Positions 1-9,337 are shown, counted from the first letter of the stretch. The stretch: 64,000 bases of DNA from Salipiger sp. H15 (GCF_040409955.1 NZ_CP123384.1:2799501-2863500), one strand, 5' to 3'. Notes: a model not told the origin generated them from the sequence alone. Translations and numbers: made by a program.

Positions 1-344
1 GTGTCGTGAATTCCGGACTGGAAGGTGACGGTGCTCGGCCCCTGCAGCAGCAGCGCCCAGTACTCGGCGTTGGAGCCGGGTGCGATGCCCTGCGACGGCT
101 GCAGCGCCTGCCAGAGCGAGCCGTTGTGCGCGCGCGTCTCGGACATGGCGATGAAATCCCCGGCCAGCCACGCCGGGCTCTCCGGATTGTCCCTCGGGAA
201 GTATTTCCCGGTGTTCCACATCGCGAGCCAATCGGCCTTGGAGAGCGGCGACTCCCCGGCGCCGGTGACGATCTCGACATAGGCCTGGTAGCCCCGGTCG
301 GGCGGCGCCACCGCGCCGCCGCCGATCAGATCAACGAGCGCCAT
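1..344 (-). CDS. Tail or fibre protein, 5' part only
   Basis: An open frame begins at ATG 344 and runs off the left edge, giving 114 codons. It has an excellent ribosome binding site, AAGGAGG followed six bases later by the ATG. The N-terminal part is unremarkable. Residues around 60-100 contain the pattern WLAGDF..., SLWQAL... and EYWALL, which resembles a carbohydrate-binding CBM5/12 module (two aromatic residues flanking a GxxV/I-LW core). It is the last gene seen of the prophage late operon, following fibre genes with short gaps, so a virion surface role such as receptor binding or fibre assembly is likely. The rest of the protein is outside the window, so the family is not established. 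Confidence 0.6.
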   Translation of the reverse strand, partial: MALVDLIGGGAVAPPDRGYQAYVEIVTGAGESPLSKADWLAMWNTGKYFPRDNPESPAWLAGDFIAMSETRAHNGSLWQALQPSQGIAPGSNAEYWALLLQGPSTVTFQSGIHD

Positions 345-379
345 GCTCCACCTCCTTCTGCGTGGTCATGTCGGGCCCC

Positions 380-1192
380 TCAGACGAACTTGTTCATGCA
401 GGCGCGCCAGTCCTGCGCGACGATCTCGGCGACCGGGCGGTCATAGGCACCACCGAGCTTGCAGGCGGCAGTCTTGTAGATCGTCGCCACGTGGTTGCCG
501 GCGAGCTTGGTGCTGACCGGCCCCGAGGCCTGCAGCGAGGCTGGGCCATTGGGGTTCACATCCATCAGCACGCCGTTGACGAAGAGGCTGAGCTTCGTGC
601 CCTCGCGCGCGAAGGCGATCTGCCGCGGCGAGCCCTGCCCCACGCCTTCGGTCCCGAGGACCGACTGGCCGGCGCTGCCGGTTCCCACGGCCCCGCGCGG
701 GACGGTGCCGCCGAGCCCGAGGTCCATCCAGAGCGAGGCCGCGTTGGCATTGCTGATGCTGTCCCAGAGGATCGGCGCGTAGTTGGCGGTGTTGAACCCG
801 GTGAGCGTCTGCTTGTCCCAGACCACAGCGAGGAAGTCGTCGTTATCGAGGTAGAAGTCCTGCGAGCCGTAGGTGAACTCGACGAAGTCCGTCACGTTGT
901 GGGTGCCCGCGGGGAACACGAGGCCGCCGCGGCCGGCCACCTGCGTGATCGTCGCGCCGGCGTTGCGCAGCGTGCCGCCCCGGCCCTGCAGGGTCGGATC
1001 GCCCGGATCGCGCGCGAGGCTGACGAACTTCGTGCCGGTTGCCGGGATCGGCGCCTCGGTCGGGTTGCAGAACGGGTTGGTGAAGTCGAGGCACCAGACC
1101 CAGTCCTCGAGGCCAAGGATCGGGTCGCGCTCGATGCGCTGGCGGGAGGGGTCGGTGATCCGGTTGTCCGAGCGGAGGATGGTGGAGTTCAT
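380..1192 (-). CDS. Phage tail surface protein, LamG/concanavalin-like
   Basis: The 270-residue product starts at ATG 1192, 11 bases after the stop of the fibre gene upstream; the longer open frame extending over that gene is not credible. The sequence is rich in beta-strand-type segments (FVEFTYGSQDFY, DDFLAVVWDKQTL, REGTKLSLFVNGVLMD), the last being the sort of strand seen in laminin-G or concanavalin-like jelly-roll domains that bind glycans. No catalytic motif is visible. Its place after the SGNH fibre and before another probable binding protein suggests a distal tail component contacting the host surface. The fold assignment is inferred from pattern only. Confidence 0.6.
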   Translation of the reverse strand: MNSTILRSDNRITDPSRQRIERDPILGLEDWVWCLDFTNPFCNPTEAPIPATGTKFVSLARDPGDPTLQGRGGTLRNAGATITQVAGRGGLVFPAGTHNVTDFVEFTYGSQDFYLDNDDFLAVVWDKQTLTGFNTANYAPILWDSISNANAASLWMDLGLGGTVPRGAVGTGSAGQSVLGTEGVGQGSPRQIAFAREGTKLSLFVNGVLMDVNPNGPASLQASGPVSTKLAGNHVATIYKTAACKLGGAYDRPVAEIVAQDWRACMNKFV

Positions 1193-1203
1193 GGCATGCC
1201 CTT

Positions 1204-2925
1204 TCAGAGAACCCAGCCGCGCGCGCGCAGCTGCTCGGCGACGATTTCCGCGACGACCTGGTAGCCCGCGGCGTTGAGGTGGAGGTTGTCCGTCCGGAGG
1301 CTGGACGGCGGGACGTCGTTGGCGATGTCGGTCAGGTCCTGCGCGGTGGGCGCGATCCAGGCCCGGGTCAGCCCCTCGCTGATCAGCAGGCGGCGGATGT
1401 CGACGAACTCGCCCGGATAGGTGGCCTCGAGGTCGGCGTTCAGCCCGGTGATCGTGGCGTAGCGCGCGCCGCCAACATGCTCCTCGGCATCGTAGTCGCC
1501 GTTCAGCACCGACAGCACGAGGAAGCGGCGGTTCCCCCGGTCGAGCTGGGACACGCAAAGGGCGATATGCGCCTTGATCGTGTCCGGGTCGGCGTTGTTG
1601 TTCCGGCCGAGCCAGAGGATGTCGATGCCGCCCTGCTTCAGCGCCTCGGTAAAGCGCATCGGCGATTGCGCCGGGCAGGTCACCGGAAGGTTGGTGCTGC
1701 CCGTCGGGGTGAAGGTGTAGACTTCGGCCGTCGAGGGCGGCCCGCCCGTCGCCGTGCGCCTGAGCACGCCCTCGACGCCCTGGATCGTCACGATGGCCTT
1801 GCGCTCGAGATTGCCGGACTGGGACGAGAGCGGGAATGGCTGATCCTTGTCCGGCGCCATGCCGCCCGAGGTCGCGAGCGTCACGCCCTCGATGGCGGTG
1901 ATCGTGTTGGCCCCGTTCACGATCTGGTTGCCGGCGAGCGTCACGCGCGGCACCTTCCCGCCCTGGCGCATCGAGATCTGCGTCGAGGTCTGCGCGCCGA
2001 TCCCGTTGTTGAAGACCGGGATACCGAGGATGTCCGAGAGCGCTGCCGGGTAGTCGACGGTGAACCCGCCCTGGCGGCCGTAGGTCAGGCTGTCGCCCCA
2101 GGCGTTGATGCGCGCCCCCGCGACGACATCCGCCGCCGGCGCGATGAAGCTGCCGTCGGCGAGCATCGCGTACCAGGCGCGGCCGTCCGCATCGACCATC
2201 GCGTCACTGACCAGCTTGCCGGCAAAGTAGAAGGCCGCGCCGGTCTCGACGGTGAGGCCGCCGCCGAGGGTCGCACCTTTCTCGGTCTGGACGTAGGACG
2301 GGCGGTCATCCGTTCCCACGGCAGCGGTGACCACCTTCTCGCCCCGGTAGAACCACTCGCTTGCGAAGTCGACCGGCGCCCCGTCACGCCCGACCCGGGC
2401 ATCGAGCGCGGCGGTGTAGTCCGCGGCAAGCGCATCGTCGGCGGCAAGCCGGGTCGCTGCCTCGCTGGCGACATCCCCCGAGAGCGCCTCGTCCGCGACC
2501 TGGCGGTTGGCGATCTCGGCAGCGGGCGCGAAGACCCCGTCAAGGCCGAGCTTGGTCTTCAGGGTTCCGTAGGAGAACTTGAACATCCCCGCGCCGGTCG
2601 TGCCGTCGATCGCGGTCAGCACGTCGCCGTTCTCGGGATACCGGCCCTCCAGCCCATAGCCGAGCGTCGAGAACTTGGTCAGCATGTTGGCATTGAGCCA
2701 GGCGACGATCGCCTGCCTGACGCGCTCCGCCGTCCAGGCGCGTCGCGTCGTCGCGGCCCCGGCCTCCGCCTCGCCCTGCGGGACCGTGAGCAGGTCCGCC
2801 TTCTGCACCACGTCGTTGTAGACATAGGTGAACGCGCCGTTGACCTGTGCCTCGAGGTTTTCCTTGGTCGCAACCTTGGGATCGCTCCCGGTGGTCGAGA
2901 GCGAGATGGTAGGCGGTAGAGCCAT
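1204..2925 (-). CDS. Tail fibre with C-terminal SGNH/GDSL esterase domain
   Basis: The protein has 573 residues. The first 270 look like a fibre shaft and attachment region, with Ala/Asp-rich heptad-like stretches near 140-175. The second half is an SGNH hydrolase: block I is WGDSL with Ser279 as probable nucleophile, block II is FNNGIG near 305-310, block III is LGRNNN, and block V is DNLH near the C-terminus, giving Asp546 and His549. All four blocks are present, so an active O-deacetylase or esterase is expected. Such domains on tail fibres strip acyl groups from capsule or O-antigen during adsorption. The gene lies between the tip protein and two further surface proteins, in one operon. 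The substrate cannot be read from sequence. Confidence 0.8.
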   Translation of the reverse strand: MALPPTISLSTTGSDPKVATKENLEAQVNGAFTYVYNDVVQKADLLTVPQGEAEAGAATTRRAWTAERVRQAIVAWLNANMLTKFSTLGYGLEGRYPENGDVLTAIDGTTGAGMFKFSYGTLKTKLGLDGVFAPAAEIANRQVADEALSGDVASEAATRLAADDALAADYTAALDARVGRDGAPVDFASEWFYRGEKVVTAAVGTDDRPSYVQTEKGATLGGGLTVETGAAFYFAGKLVSDAMVDADGRAWYAMLADGSFIAPAADVVAGARINAWGDSLTYGRQGGFTVDYPAALSDILGIPVFNNGIGAQTSTQISMRQGGKVPRVTLAGNQIVNGANTITAIEGVTLATSGGMAPDKDQPFPLSSQSGNLERKAIVTIQGVEGVLRRTATGGPPSTAEVYTFTPTGSTNLPVTCPAQSPMRFTEALKQGGIDILWLGRNNNADPDTIKAHIALCVSQLDRGNRRFLVLSVLNGDYDAEEHVGGARYATITGLNADLEATYPGEFVDIRRLLISEGLTRAWIAPTAQDLTDIANDVPPSSLRTDNLHLNAAGYQVVAEIVAEQLRARGWVL

Positions 2926-2936
2926 GATGGAGCCTC

Positions 2937-5597
2937 TCAGGTGATCGTGAAGGTGCCGAGCGCGGTCGGCGTGCCGTTGGCGCCGCTCGCGGTGTAGGGA
3001 ACCAGCCAGAACCGCGCCTCGCCGCCCGGCAGGGCGTCGGGGGTCTGCGCTACCACCGAGAAGCTGTTGACGCTCAGGAGCTGGTTCGTCGCCGCGACGA
3101 GGCGCAGCGTGGCCGGGCTGGTCGGCGCGGTGACGGTCGAGACCTTCCTGCCGGTGCTGGTGAAGAGATCGCCGGAAACCACCGTGTCGCCGACGAGCTG
3201 GCAGGCCGCCGCGCCCGCCCCGGAGATCGCCGTGACATGCGCCGAGAGCCGGTACTGCGCCCCGGCGACCAGCGCGCCGGACGCCTGCCCGAGCGTGCCG
3301 CCCGAGGAGGCGCCATCATGCGTGGCAATGCCGCCCGAGATGCTCCAGCCGCCCCCGAGCGTCCAGCCCGAGCTGTCCGCGAAGTCGCCGTTGCTGACGA
3401 GATCGACCGCCTCCGGATCGCCGAAGACGATCGAGAAGGCCGCGTCCGGCGCAACCGGGATGTCCTCGCCCACCTGCACCGCATCGTTGAACACCCCGCC
3501 GACCGGGGCCCGGTAGAGCCGCATCCCGGCTAGGTAGCCCTCCGAGGAGGCCGTGCCGGCGACCTCGAGCCGCGCCGGGCCCGCCGTTGCCGTCACGCCC
3601 GCGACGCCGACCCCGGCGATGATGCCGAGCACGTAGGACCAGAGACCCTCGCTCGTGGGGCCCACGCCGCGCACGCGCAGGTCGTAGGAGGTGCCGAACC
3701 CGACCGGTCCGAAGCGCCCGGACACCTTGCCGGAATCGCCGATGGCCGAGCCCGGGATGTCGGGCAAGGGCGTGAACTCGGTGCTCGAGCTCGCGCGCCA
3801 CGCGACCTCGTACTCGTCGATCGCGTAGCCCGTCACCGGGTCGAACTCGAAGGCGACCATGAGGATCACCGCGCCGCCCGAGTTCACCTCGACCGTCTGC
3901 GCCGCAAGGCCGGTCACCGTCCCGAGAAAGACGTTCTCCTCGGTCAGGCTCTGGGTCTGGATCTCGAGCTCGTCCGCCGCAGGGTCCCAGGCGTAGATCG
4001 CGGGCGCGTCCTCCCTCAGGGTGACCGGCACGCGGAACGCCACGCGGCCCTCCTCGCCGTCCTGCAGCCAGACGCCCGGCTGCGCCTCCTGCACCTGCCA
4101 GGTCCCATTCAGCCGGGTGAAGGGCGCAGGCAGTGCCGCCGCGACCCCCGATCCGGGGATCAGCCTCACCGCCGAGGGCGGCAGAATGCAGGTGAGGCGT
4201 TTCTGCGCCGCGCGGCGCAGGGCGTTGATCTTGACCACGCGCTGGCACTGCGTGCCGCTCGGGACCATCGGCAGCGCCAGGTCCTCGACCTCGTCGCTGC
4301 GCGTCGATCCGCCCGGAACGAGCCAAGGCTCGAGCTCGGCCGTCCCGTACTCCTGTTCCTCCGAGGTCCAAGCGCCCTTGAGCGCGAAAGGCACCTCGCG
4401 GCGCGAGCCGAGGCGCTGGAACTCCACCCCGCTGTCGCCGAGGATGTCGGTCATCGTGTAGACCGGCGCCTGGTAGCTGCCGGGGATGTAGGAGAGCTTG
4501 CCGCCCACGACGGCGAGTTGCCCTGCCCCGGCATCCGCCAGCGGCTGGATGAGATCGAGGAGCTCGCCCTTGGACCAGTCGATGACGCCGGCCACGCGGT
4601 AGCGCTGCTCGAAGACGTCCGAGCCGGCCGCCTGCGTGTCGAACCAGCGCAGCACCGCCTCGTCCGCCAGCGGCACCGCGTCGAGGAAGGTTTCCTCGAG
4701 CAGCTGCGCGCTGGTGTAGGCGCGCAGCGGGTTCTGCCGCACGGCATCGAGCAGGCAGCGCGCCTGGTTGTCGGAATAGGTCCAGCTCTCCGGATCATCC
4801 TTGTCCTGCACGGAGTCTTGCGGGTCCCAAACCTTCGACCAGTCCATCTCGAGCTCGACCATCGGCTCGGGATTGGGCCAGCGCTTCACCCTCTTCTCGA
4901 GGTTGCCCCCGGCCTGCATCCGGACCCAGAGCACCGTCTGGCCCTTCCAGGCGTCGGAGGCCTGGAAGAACTCCGGCACCTCCGAGACGATCCGGGCCGG
5001 CGGCGCGTCCTGGTCGCCGAGGCCGAGCCAGCAGACGAACTGCTCCTCGTCCCTGTCCCAGTCCGGGAACTTCTCCTTGATCTTGACCAGCTGCCCGGCG
5101 CTCCCGAAGTCGAAGAGCTCGGCCCAGTCCGCCGGGTCGGTGAGCTCGGTGCCCGAGCCGTGGTTCACGAAGGCGCAGTCCCGGCCGTCGAGCGTGAGCG
5201 ACAGGTTCCCGCCATCCGAGGGTCGCGAGTTGAAGAGGATGCAGCCGTAGAGCACCCTGCCCCGGACCCGCCACGGAACCGGCGTGCCGGTCAGGCGGGT
5301 GTGACCATAGGCATAGCGTTTGCCGGGCAGAGAGGTGCGCACCGGGAACTCGCGCTTCAGCTCGGGCGTGCTCGGCATCTGCCGCGTGAGCGCCGCCCCG
5401 ACCGAACTCAGCACCACCGAGGTGCCGACCTGCAGGGCCGCGGTTGCGAAGGCGCCGTAGGTCGCGGTGATCGCGCTCCAGAAGCCGACGCCATTCGCCA
5501 TCAGCGCCGCCACGGTGGTGATCGGCTCGGCAGAGGCCCCTCGGGGCGCCCCGGCCAGGCCGATCACCGCAACACTCAGCAGCAGCCACTTACGCAT
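2937..5597 (-). CDS. Tail tip / host-specificity protein (gpJ-like), FN3 domain
   Basis: A large 886-residue product in the place held by gpJ of lambda or gp15 of the gene transfer agent, directly after a small peptidase-like gene with which it overlaps by 8 bases. The N-terminus (MRKWLLLSVAVIGLAG, then ASA) looks like a cleavable signal or a membrane-active helix; many tip proteins of this class have a hydrophobic start and another hydrophobic, Gly/Ala-rich segment at 45-75. Residues 90-500 are the probable baseplate hub. A fibronectin type III-like unit covers about 590-670 (FEFDPVTGYAIDEYEVAWR... SYDLRVRGV). The C-terminus is a jelly-roll-like beta domain starting near VSNGDFADSSGW. It probably sets host range. 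Confidence 0.75.
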   Translation of the reverse strand: MRKWLLLSVAVIGLAGAPRGASAEPITTVAALMANGVGFWSAITATYGAFATAALQVGTSVVLSSVGAALTRQMPSTPELKREFPVRTSLPGKRYAYGHTRLTGTPVPWRVRGRVLYGCILFNSRPSDGGNLSLTLDGRDCAFVNHGSGTELTDPADWAELFDFGSAGQLVKIKEKFPDWDRDEEQFVCWLGLGDQDAPPARIVSEVPEFFQASDAWKGQTVLWVRMQAGGNLEKRVKRWPNPEPMVELEMDWSKVWDPQDSVQDKDDPESWTYSDNQARCLLDAVRQNPLRAYTSAQLLEETFLDAVPLADEAVLRWFDTQAAGSDVFEQRYRVAGVIDWSKGELLDLIQPLADAGAGQLAVVGGKLSYIPGSYQAPVYTMTDILGDSGVEFQRLGSRREVPFALKGAWTSEEQEYGTAELEPWLVPGGSTRSDEVEDLALPMVPSGTQCQRVVKINALRRAAQKRLTCILPPSAVRLIPGSGVAAALPAPFTRLNGTWQVQEAQPGVWLQDGEEGRVAFRVPVTLREDAPAIYAWDPAADELEIQTQSLTEENVFLGTVTGLAAQTVEVNSGGAVILMVAFEFDPVTGYAIDEYEVAWRASSSTEFTPLPDIPGSAIGDSGKVSGRFGPVGFGTSYDLRVRGVGPTSEGLWSYVLGIIAGVGVAGVTATAGPARLEVAGTASSEGYLAGMRLYRAPVGGVFNDAVQVGEDIPVAPDAAFSIVFGDPEAVDLVSNGDFADSSGWTLGGGWSISGGIATHDGASSGGTLGQASGALVAGAQYRLSAHVTAISGAGAAACQLVGDTVVSGDLFTSTGRKVSTVTAPTSPATLRLVAATNQLLSVNSFSVVAQTPDALPGGEARFWLVPYTASGANGTPTALGTFTIT

Positions 5598-6000
5598 TCC
5601 AGCATCGCTCCATGATTGCGGGGGTCAGCGCCGCCCCCTTCGGTGACTTTGCCGCCCAGAGACCCGGGCGGACGCAGAGGCCGAGCGCGCGCCCGGCCAT
5701 GGTCTCGGTACGAATGACGCCGATGGCGCCGGTTTCGGGCGCCCCCGCTGCGAGCCCGCAGAGCGCGGCCTGCGCGCTCCAGAGGGCGAGGAACCCGCCC
5801 CGCGCCCGGATCAGCGCCAGCGCCTCGGCCTGCGTGCCGTAAGCGCCCCTCAGGCCGCGCATGAGGTCGAGGCCGGTCAGCGTCTCGAAGGCCGCGCAGG
5901 CGGTGGCCGAGCAGTCGCTCGCGCCGTCCCATCCGAAGGGACCCGCCATCGCGTCGAAGGCGGCCGCGACCACCTCCTCCGCCGTGATCACTCGGGCCAA
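5590..6000 (-). CDS. Small tail-tip protein, DUF6950 / P60-like
   Basis: The 136-residue product lies in the slot where tailed phages and gene transfer agents carry the NlpC/P60-type peptidase that accompanies the tip protein. The segment around residues 24-40 (FGWDGASDCSATACAAFETL) has the Cys in a helix-start position typical of that fold, which matches the DUF6950 group as I know it. No convincing catalytic His or third polar residue is seen, so the enzyme may be degenerate. It overlaps the preceding gene by 13 bases and the following tip gene by 8, so it is co-translated with both. A role in assembly or in opening the peptidoglycan during injection is inferred from position. Confidence 0.6.
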   Translation of the reverse strand: MARVITAEEVVAAAFDAMAGPFGWDGASDCSATACAAFETLTGLDLMRGLRGAYGTQAEALALIRARGGFLALWSAQAALCGLAAGAPETGAIGVIRTETMAGRALGLCVRPGLWAAKSPKGAALTPAIMERCWNA

Positions 6001-6572
6001 CGGTGCCGCAGCCCCTCGCGCTCGGAATTGATCAGCAGCCGCCCCGCGGTGTCGCCGAGGAAGCGCGATGACTGGTCCTGGAAGCTGTGACAGACCCCCG
6101 CCGTGGCGCGTTGCGACGGCCCCGAGGAGAGCGGCACCTGCACGCCGCGCGCACGCCCCATGTCCGAGGGATCGGTGAGATCGCGAAGCCCGTTGATCGT
6201 GCCCGAGAAGACCTCGAAGGGCGCGCCGATCAGGGTCGCACCGTCCCGCGAGGAGACCGCGCCGAAGTAGACCCGCGCGTCTCGGTCGCGCGCATCGACG
6301 TCGAGATAGGCGTCGAGCTCGTCGCCGAACCCCAGGAGCGCGAGCGAGGCTTCCTGCGCCGCCATGCCCGGCAGATCACCCGGCAGGCTCACCTGCCCCA
6401 CCCGTCCGACCCCGGCCCAGCTTTTCCCGTCCCAGGAGACGGTGCCGAGGTTGGTGTGCGCGTAGAGCGGCGCGCCCGGCCAGTCGACGAAGAAGAGCAC
6501 GATCGGGAAGAAGCCCGCGGGGTTGCCGATCGCCGCGAGCGTGGCGCTGTCGATCGCCCGCTCTAGTGCCAT
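5988..6572 (-). CDS. Tail-tip hub protein, GTA gp13-like position
   Basis: The product has 194 residues and no signal peptide or membrane segment. It contains FFPIVLFFVDW, WDGKSWAGVGRVGQVSLPGD and a C-terminal CHSFQDQSSRFLGD. The pattern of a short N-terminal domain followed by beta-rich hub-like repeats, and the position between a 255-residue tail protein and the small P60-like gene, correspond to the DUF2163 hub protein (gp13) of gene transfer agents. I cannot confirm the family by eye. Start ATG 6572 overlaps the stop of the upstream gene by 10 bases, so translation is coupled. Expected location: the distal end of the virion tail. Confidence 0.55.
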   Translation of the reverse strand: MALERAIDSATLAAIGNPAGFFPIVLFFVDWPGAPLYAHTNLGTVSWDGKSWAGVGRVGQVSLPGDLPGMAAQEASLALLGFGDELDAYLDVDARDRDARVYFGAVSSRDGATLIGAPFEVFSGTINGLRDLTDPSDMGRARGVQVPLSSGPSQRATAGVCHSFQDQSSRFLGDTAGRLLINSEREGLRHRWPE

Positions 6573-7330
6573 GGGTCGATCTCCACGAAGCCGCCCACCT
6601 CGTCCGCGAAGACCTCGCGGAACTCCCAGGTGTAGGACCAGTCACCGGCGAGCGGCTGCACCGCCCGCGGACAGGACCCCACGGGCCTGAAGACTCCGGT
6701 GTCGCTGGTGCCGATGTTCACCCGGGCAGCGGTGAAGCTCCCGGGTGCGCTCACCAGCCGGACCACGGCCGCGCCGCTCCCGTCCGAGGTCGCGGGCCGC
6801 GCGATCATCACGCGAGCAACTTCGGTCAGGCGGTCCGGGCCGAAGACGGTGACGAACTCGCCCGGACGCGCCACCGGCGTGTTGGCGGGCAGACCGTCGA
6901 TCGTGATGATCGGGAAGCCCGCCGCATCCGTGCCGGTGGTGCCGCTCAGCACCGCGCCAGCGAACCAGATCATCTCGGTTCCGCCCGCCGTCCAGTCGAG
7001 GCCGGCGCTGCCCGCGGTCCAGTCGAGGAGCGCGGCGGCGCGCGTCTCCTCCTCGCCGAGCCCGGCCAGCCACCAGTTGATCGGATAGCTGTGCAGCTGG
7101 ACGGCATGGATCCCGGCCAGGTACTTCTTCAGCACCTCCATGTAGCCGGCGCCGTTCATGTCCTTGCCGATGCCGCGCGCCTCGATCGTGGCAAAGCGCC
7201 GGGTGCGCTGCGCCGCCGAGCGGTACTCGGCGCCGGTGATGATCGAGCGGCTGACCTGGACCGGCGCCACCTCGGTCCATTCAGACCCGATGGCATGGAC
7301 CGGCGGCCACGCGTAGACGTTGATGCTCAT
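6563..7330 (-). CDS. Minor (distal) tail protein, GTA gp12-like position
   Basis: The 255-residue protein directly follows the tape measure gene, with ATG 7330 overlapping its stop by four bases. This is the place of the distal tail protein in siphoviruses and of DUF2460 in gene transfer agents. The N-terminus MSINVYAWPPVHAIGSEW and the motif YSYTWEF-like WSYTWEFREVFA near the C-terminus suggest a beta-sandwich tail protein. An internal short duplication, LDWTAGSAG then LDWTAGG, occurs at about residues 103-120. No enzymatic motif. Function is inferred from gene order rather than from a recognised family. Confidence 0.6.
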   Translation of the reverse strand: MSINVYAWPPVHAIGSEWTEVAPVQVSRSIITGAEYRSAAQRTRRFATIEARGIGKDMNGAGYMEVLKKYLAGIHAVQLHSYPINWWLAGLGEEETRAAALLDWTAGSAGLDWTAGGTEMIWFAGAVLSGTTGTDAAGFPIITIDGLPANTPVARPGEFVTVFGPDRLTEVARVMIARPATSDGSGAAVVRLVSAPGSFTAARVNIGTSDTGVFRPVGSCPRAVQPLAGDWSYTWEFREVFADEVGGFVEIDPWH

Positions 7331-9336
7331 CGGATACGCTGCTCCTGGTTCCGCGCGTAGACGCCCGCGACCGATTTCTGCACGATGCTCTGCTCGCGCT
7401 GCGCGACCACGTTCCCGGCCTCGTCCCGGATCACCGCGCGCAATCCGCCCGTGTCCCCGAACGACAGCTCGACGCCGAGCCGCGATGGGCCGTATCCGTC
7501 CATCGTGCTGCCGAGCTCGTGATTGGGGATGACCTGCGCGCCGCGCGGCAGGTTCACCAGCTCGCGCCCCCGCTCGCCCACCCAGGCGAGCCCGCCGGGG
7601 TGATTGTCCGTCCCGTTCGCATAGGCGGGGATGCCCCCGGCGAAGACCGACCCGAGCGAGAGCGACAGCCGGCCGAAGATCGCGTTGCCGGCGTTCTCGA
7701 GCAGCATGTCGCCGAGCTTGCCGAGGACGCGCCCGACCGCCGCGCCCATGGTTTCCGCGCCGGTCACCACGCTCTTGAACGCATCGGTGAGGCTGCCCCG
7801 GATCGTGTCGGCCGCCGCCTCGGCGCGCTTCTGGACCTCGGTCAGCTCTTCCTTGACGGTCTTGTCGGGCATCTCCTTGCCATCTGCGCCGGTGCCGGCA
7901 CCGTTCAGCGCCTCGGCGATCCGCCGCGCCGCACCGGCCGCGTCATCGGCATCCTCCTCGGCCACCTTGAAGACCTCGCGCAGCGCGGCAACGCTCTCGA
8001 ACGGCGCCGTCATGCTCTTCTTCAACGCGAACTGGCTGTCGAGCAGTGTGCCGTAGGCATCGTTGATCTGGCCGAGCGAGGCGTTGAGCGACGCGACGGC
8101 CGCCGCCTCGTTCCCGCTCTTGACCCCCAAAGCCTCGCCGATCGACGTGCCGGACACCATGTCGAGGAACTGGCCCCACTTCACGCCCATGTTCCCGACC
8201 ATGCTCGTCCACTGGAAGGCGATGTCGTTGAACACGACCTGCAGGGAGACGACAAGCCAGTCGCCGCCGATCTTGATCCGCTCCCAGACCTCGAGCGCCA
8301 CGTCCTTCAGCAGGTCCATGGCCGCGCCGAACCCGCCGGCCGCCGAGACGAGGCGCCCGAACTGGTAGACCAGCTCCCCCGCCGCGACGATGAGCGCACC
8401 GATGCCGGTGCGGATCAGCGCGCCGCGCAGGAAGGTCAGGGCCCCCGTAAGGGTCAGCGTCGCAAGTTTCGCGGCGACCAGGCCGCCCACCAGGTGCACG
8501 CCGAAGGCCGCGGCCGCCGTGGCGCTGTAGCTCGCCAGCCGCGCAAGGTTGTCGAGGATGGCGGTGAAGGCCGTGCGCAGCGGCTGGCCCTCGGTCGCGA
8601 GCGCGGTGAAGGCCGTGGCCAGGCTCTCGAGGACCGGCGTCAGGCTCCGCGCGATGTCATAGGCGAAGCCCTTGAACACCAGCCCGATCTCGGAGATCGC
8701 CACCTGCGCCCGGCGCATGGTCATGATCGTGTCCGCGTCTAGCACTGCCCCGAGCGCCTCGGCCCGGTCGCCGAGCCGGTCCATCTCGGCGGCGCCGTCC
8801 TGCAGCAGCGGCAGCATCATCGTCAGGTCCGAGGCCATCGCCTCGAGATAGAAGGTCATCTCGCCCTGACTGACCCCGGCCTTCTGCAGGCTGTCCACGT
8901 AGAGCTGCAGCGCCTGCGGCCCCGAGAGGTTGCGGAACTGCTCGGCCGTCACCCCGACCTTGGGCGCGATGGTCTCGAAGAAGTCCGCCATCGGCCCGCC
9001 GCCGGTGGTGAGGAAGTCCCCGACCCGGTCGTTCACGTCCTTGAGGATGTCGGCGAGCTTGTCCTGCTCGATGCCGACACTCGCGCTCGCCGCCGCCATC
9101 TTCTGGAACTCTTCCGGCGCGGCGTTGGCGACCTGCGCGAACTGCTGAAGCTCGTTCGCGCCGGCGATGACCTGCCGCGTGATGCCGAGCATGGCGGTCC
9201 CGACGGCCACGCCGGTCGCCGCGACCGCCGCGCTGATCGCCCGGAACTCCGCCCGGGCCTTCGAGAGACCGCGGTCGAGCTCCGAGGAATCCGCGCCGAG
9301 AATGACGCGCAGCCGGCCGATGGTGGTGTTTGCCAT
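7327..9336 (-). CDS. Tail tape measure protein
   Basis: The protein has 669 residues from ATG 9336 (MANTTIGRLRV), which sits two bases past the stop of the T frame; an upstream in-frame start would overlap that frame and is less likely. It begins with the typical tape-measure opening, a beta strand followed by LGADSSELDRGLSKARAEF, then long helical, Ala-rich regions with hydrophobic transmembrane-like segments near 265-335 (AAAFGVHLVGGLVAAKLATLT and following). The C-terminal part has GGIPAYANGTDNHPGGLAWVGERGRELV, the conserved tape-measure end motif. It sets tail length and helps DNA pass the envelope. At this length a tail of roughly 100 nm would be expected by the usual residue-to-length rule. 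Confidence 0.9.
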   Translation of the reverse strand: MANTTIGRLRVILGADSSELDRGLSKARAEFRAISAAVAATGVAVGTAMLGITRQVIAGANELQQFAQVANAAPEEFQKMAAASASVGIEQDKLADILKDVNDRVGDFLTTGGGPMADFFETIAPKVGVTAEQFRNLSGPQALQLYVDSLQKAGVSQGEMTFYLEAMASDLTMMLPLLQDGAAEMDRLGDRAEALGAVLDADTIMTMRRAQVAISEIGLVFKGFAYDIARSLTPVLESLATAFTALATEGQPLRTAFTAILDNLARLASYSATAAAAFGVHLVGGLVAAKLATLTLTGALTFLRGALIRTGIGALIVAAGELVYQFGRLVSAAGGFGAAMDLLKDVALEVWERIKIGGDWLVVSLQVVFNDIAFQWTSMVGNMGVKWGQFLDMVSGTSIGEALGVKSGNEAAAVASLNASLGQINDAYGTLLDSQFALKKSMTAPFESVAALREVFKVAEEDADDAAGAARRIAEALNGAGTGADGKEMPDKTVKEELTEVQKRAEAAADTIRGSLTDAFKSVVTGAETMGAAVGRVLGKLGDMLLENAGNAIFGRLSLSLGSVFAGGIPAYANGTDNHPGGLAWVGERGRELVNLPRGAQVIPNHELGSTMDGYGPSRLGVELSFGDTGGLRAVIRDEAGNVVAQREQSIVQKSVAGVYARNQEQRIR

Positions 9337-9337
9337 G

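Noticed and set aside
6..1264. Long plus-strand frames across the late phage genes
   Set aside because: They are antisense shadows typical of high-GC DNA; the minus-strand frames have phage protein patterns, start signals and overlaps.
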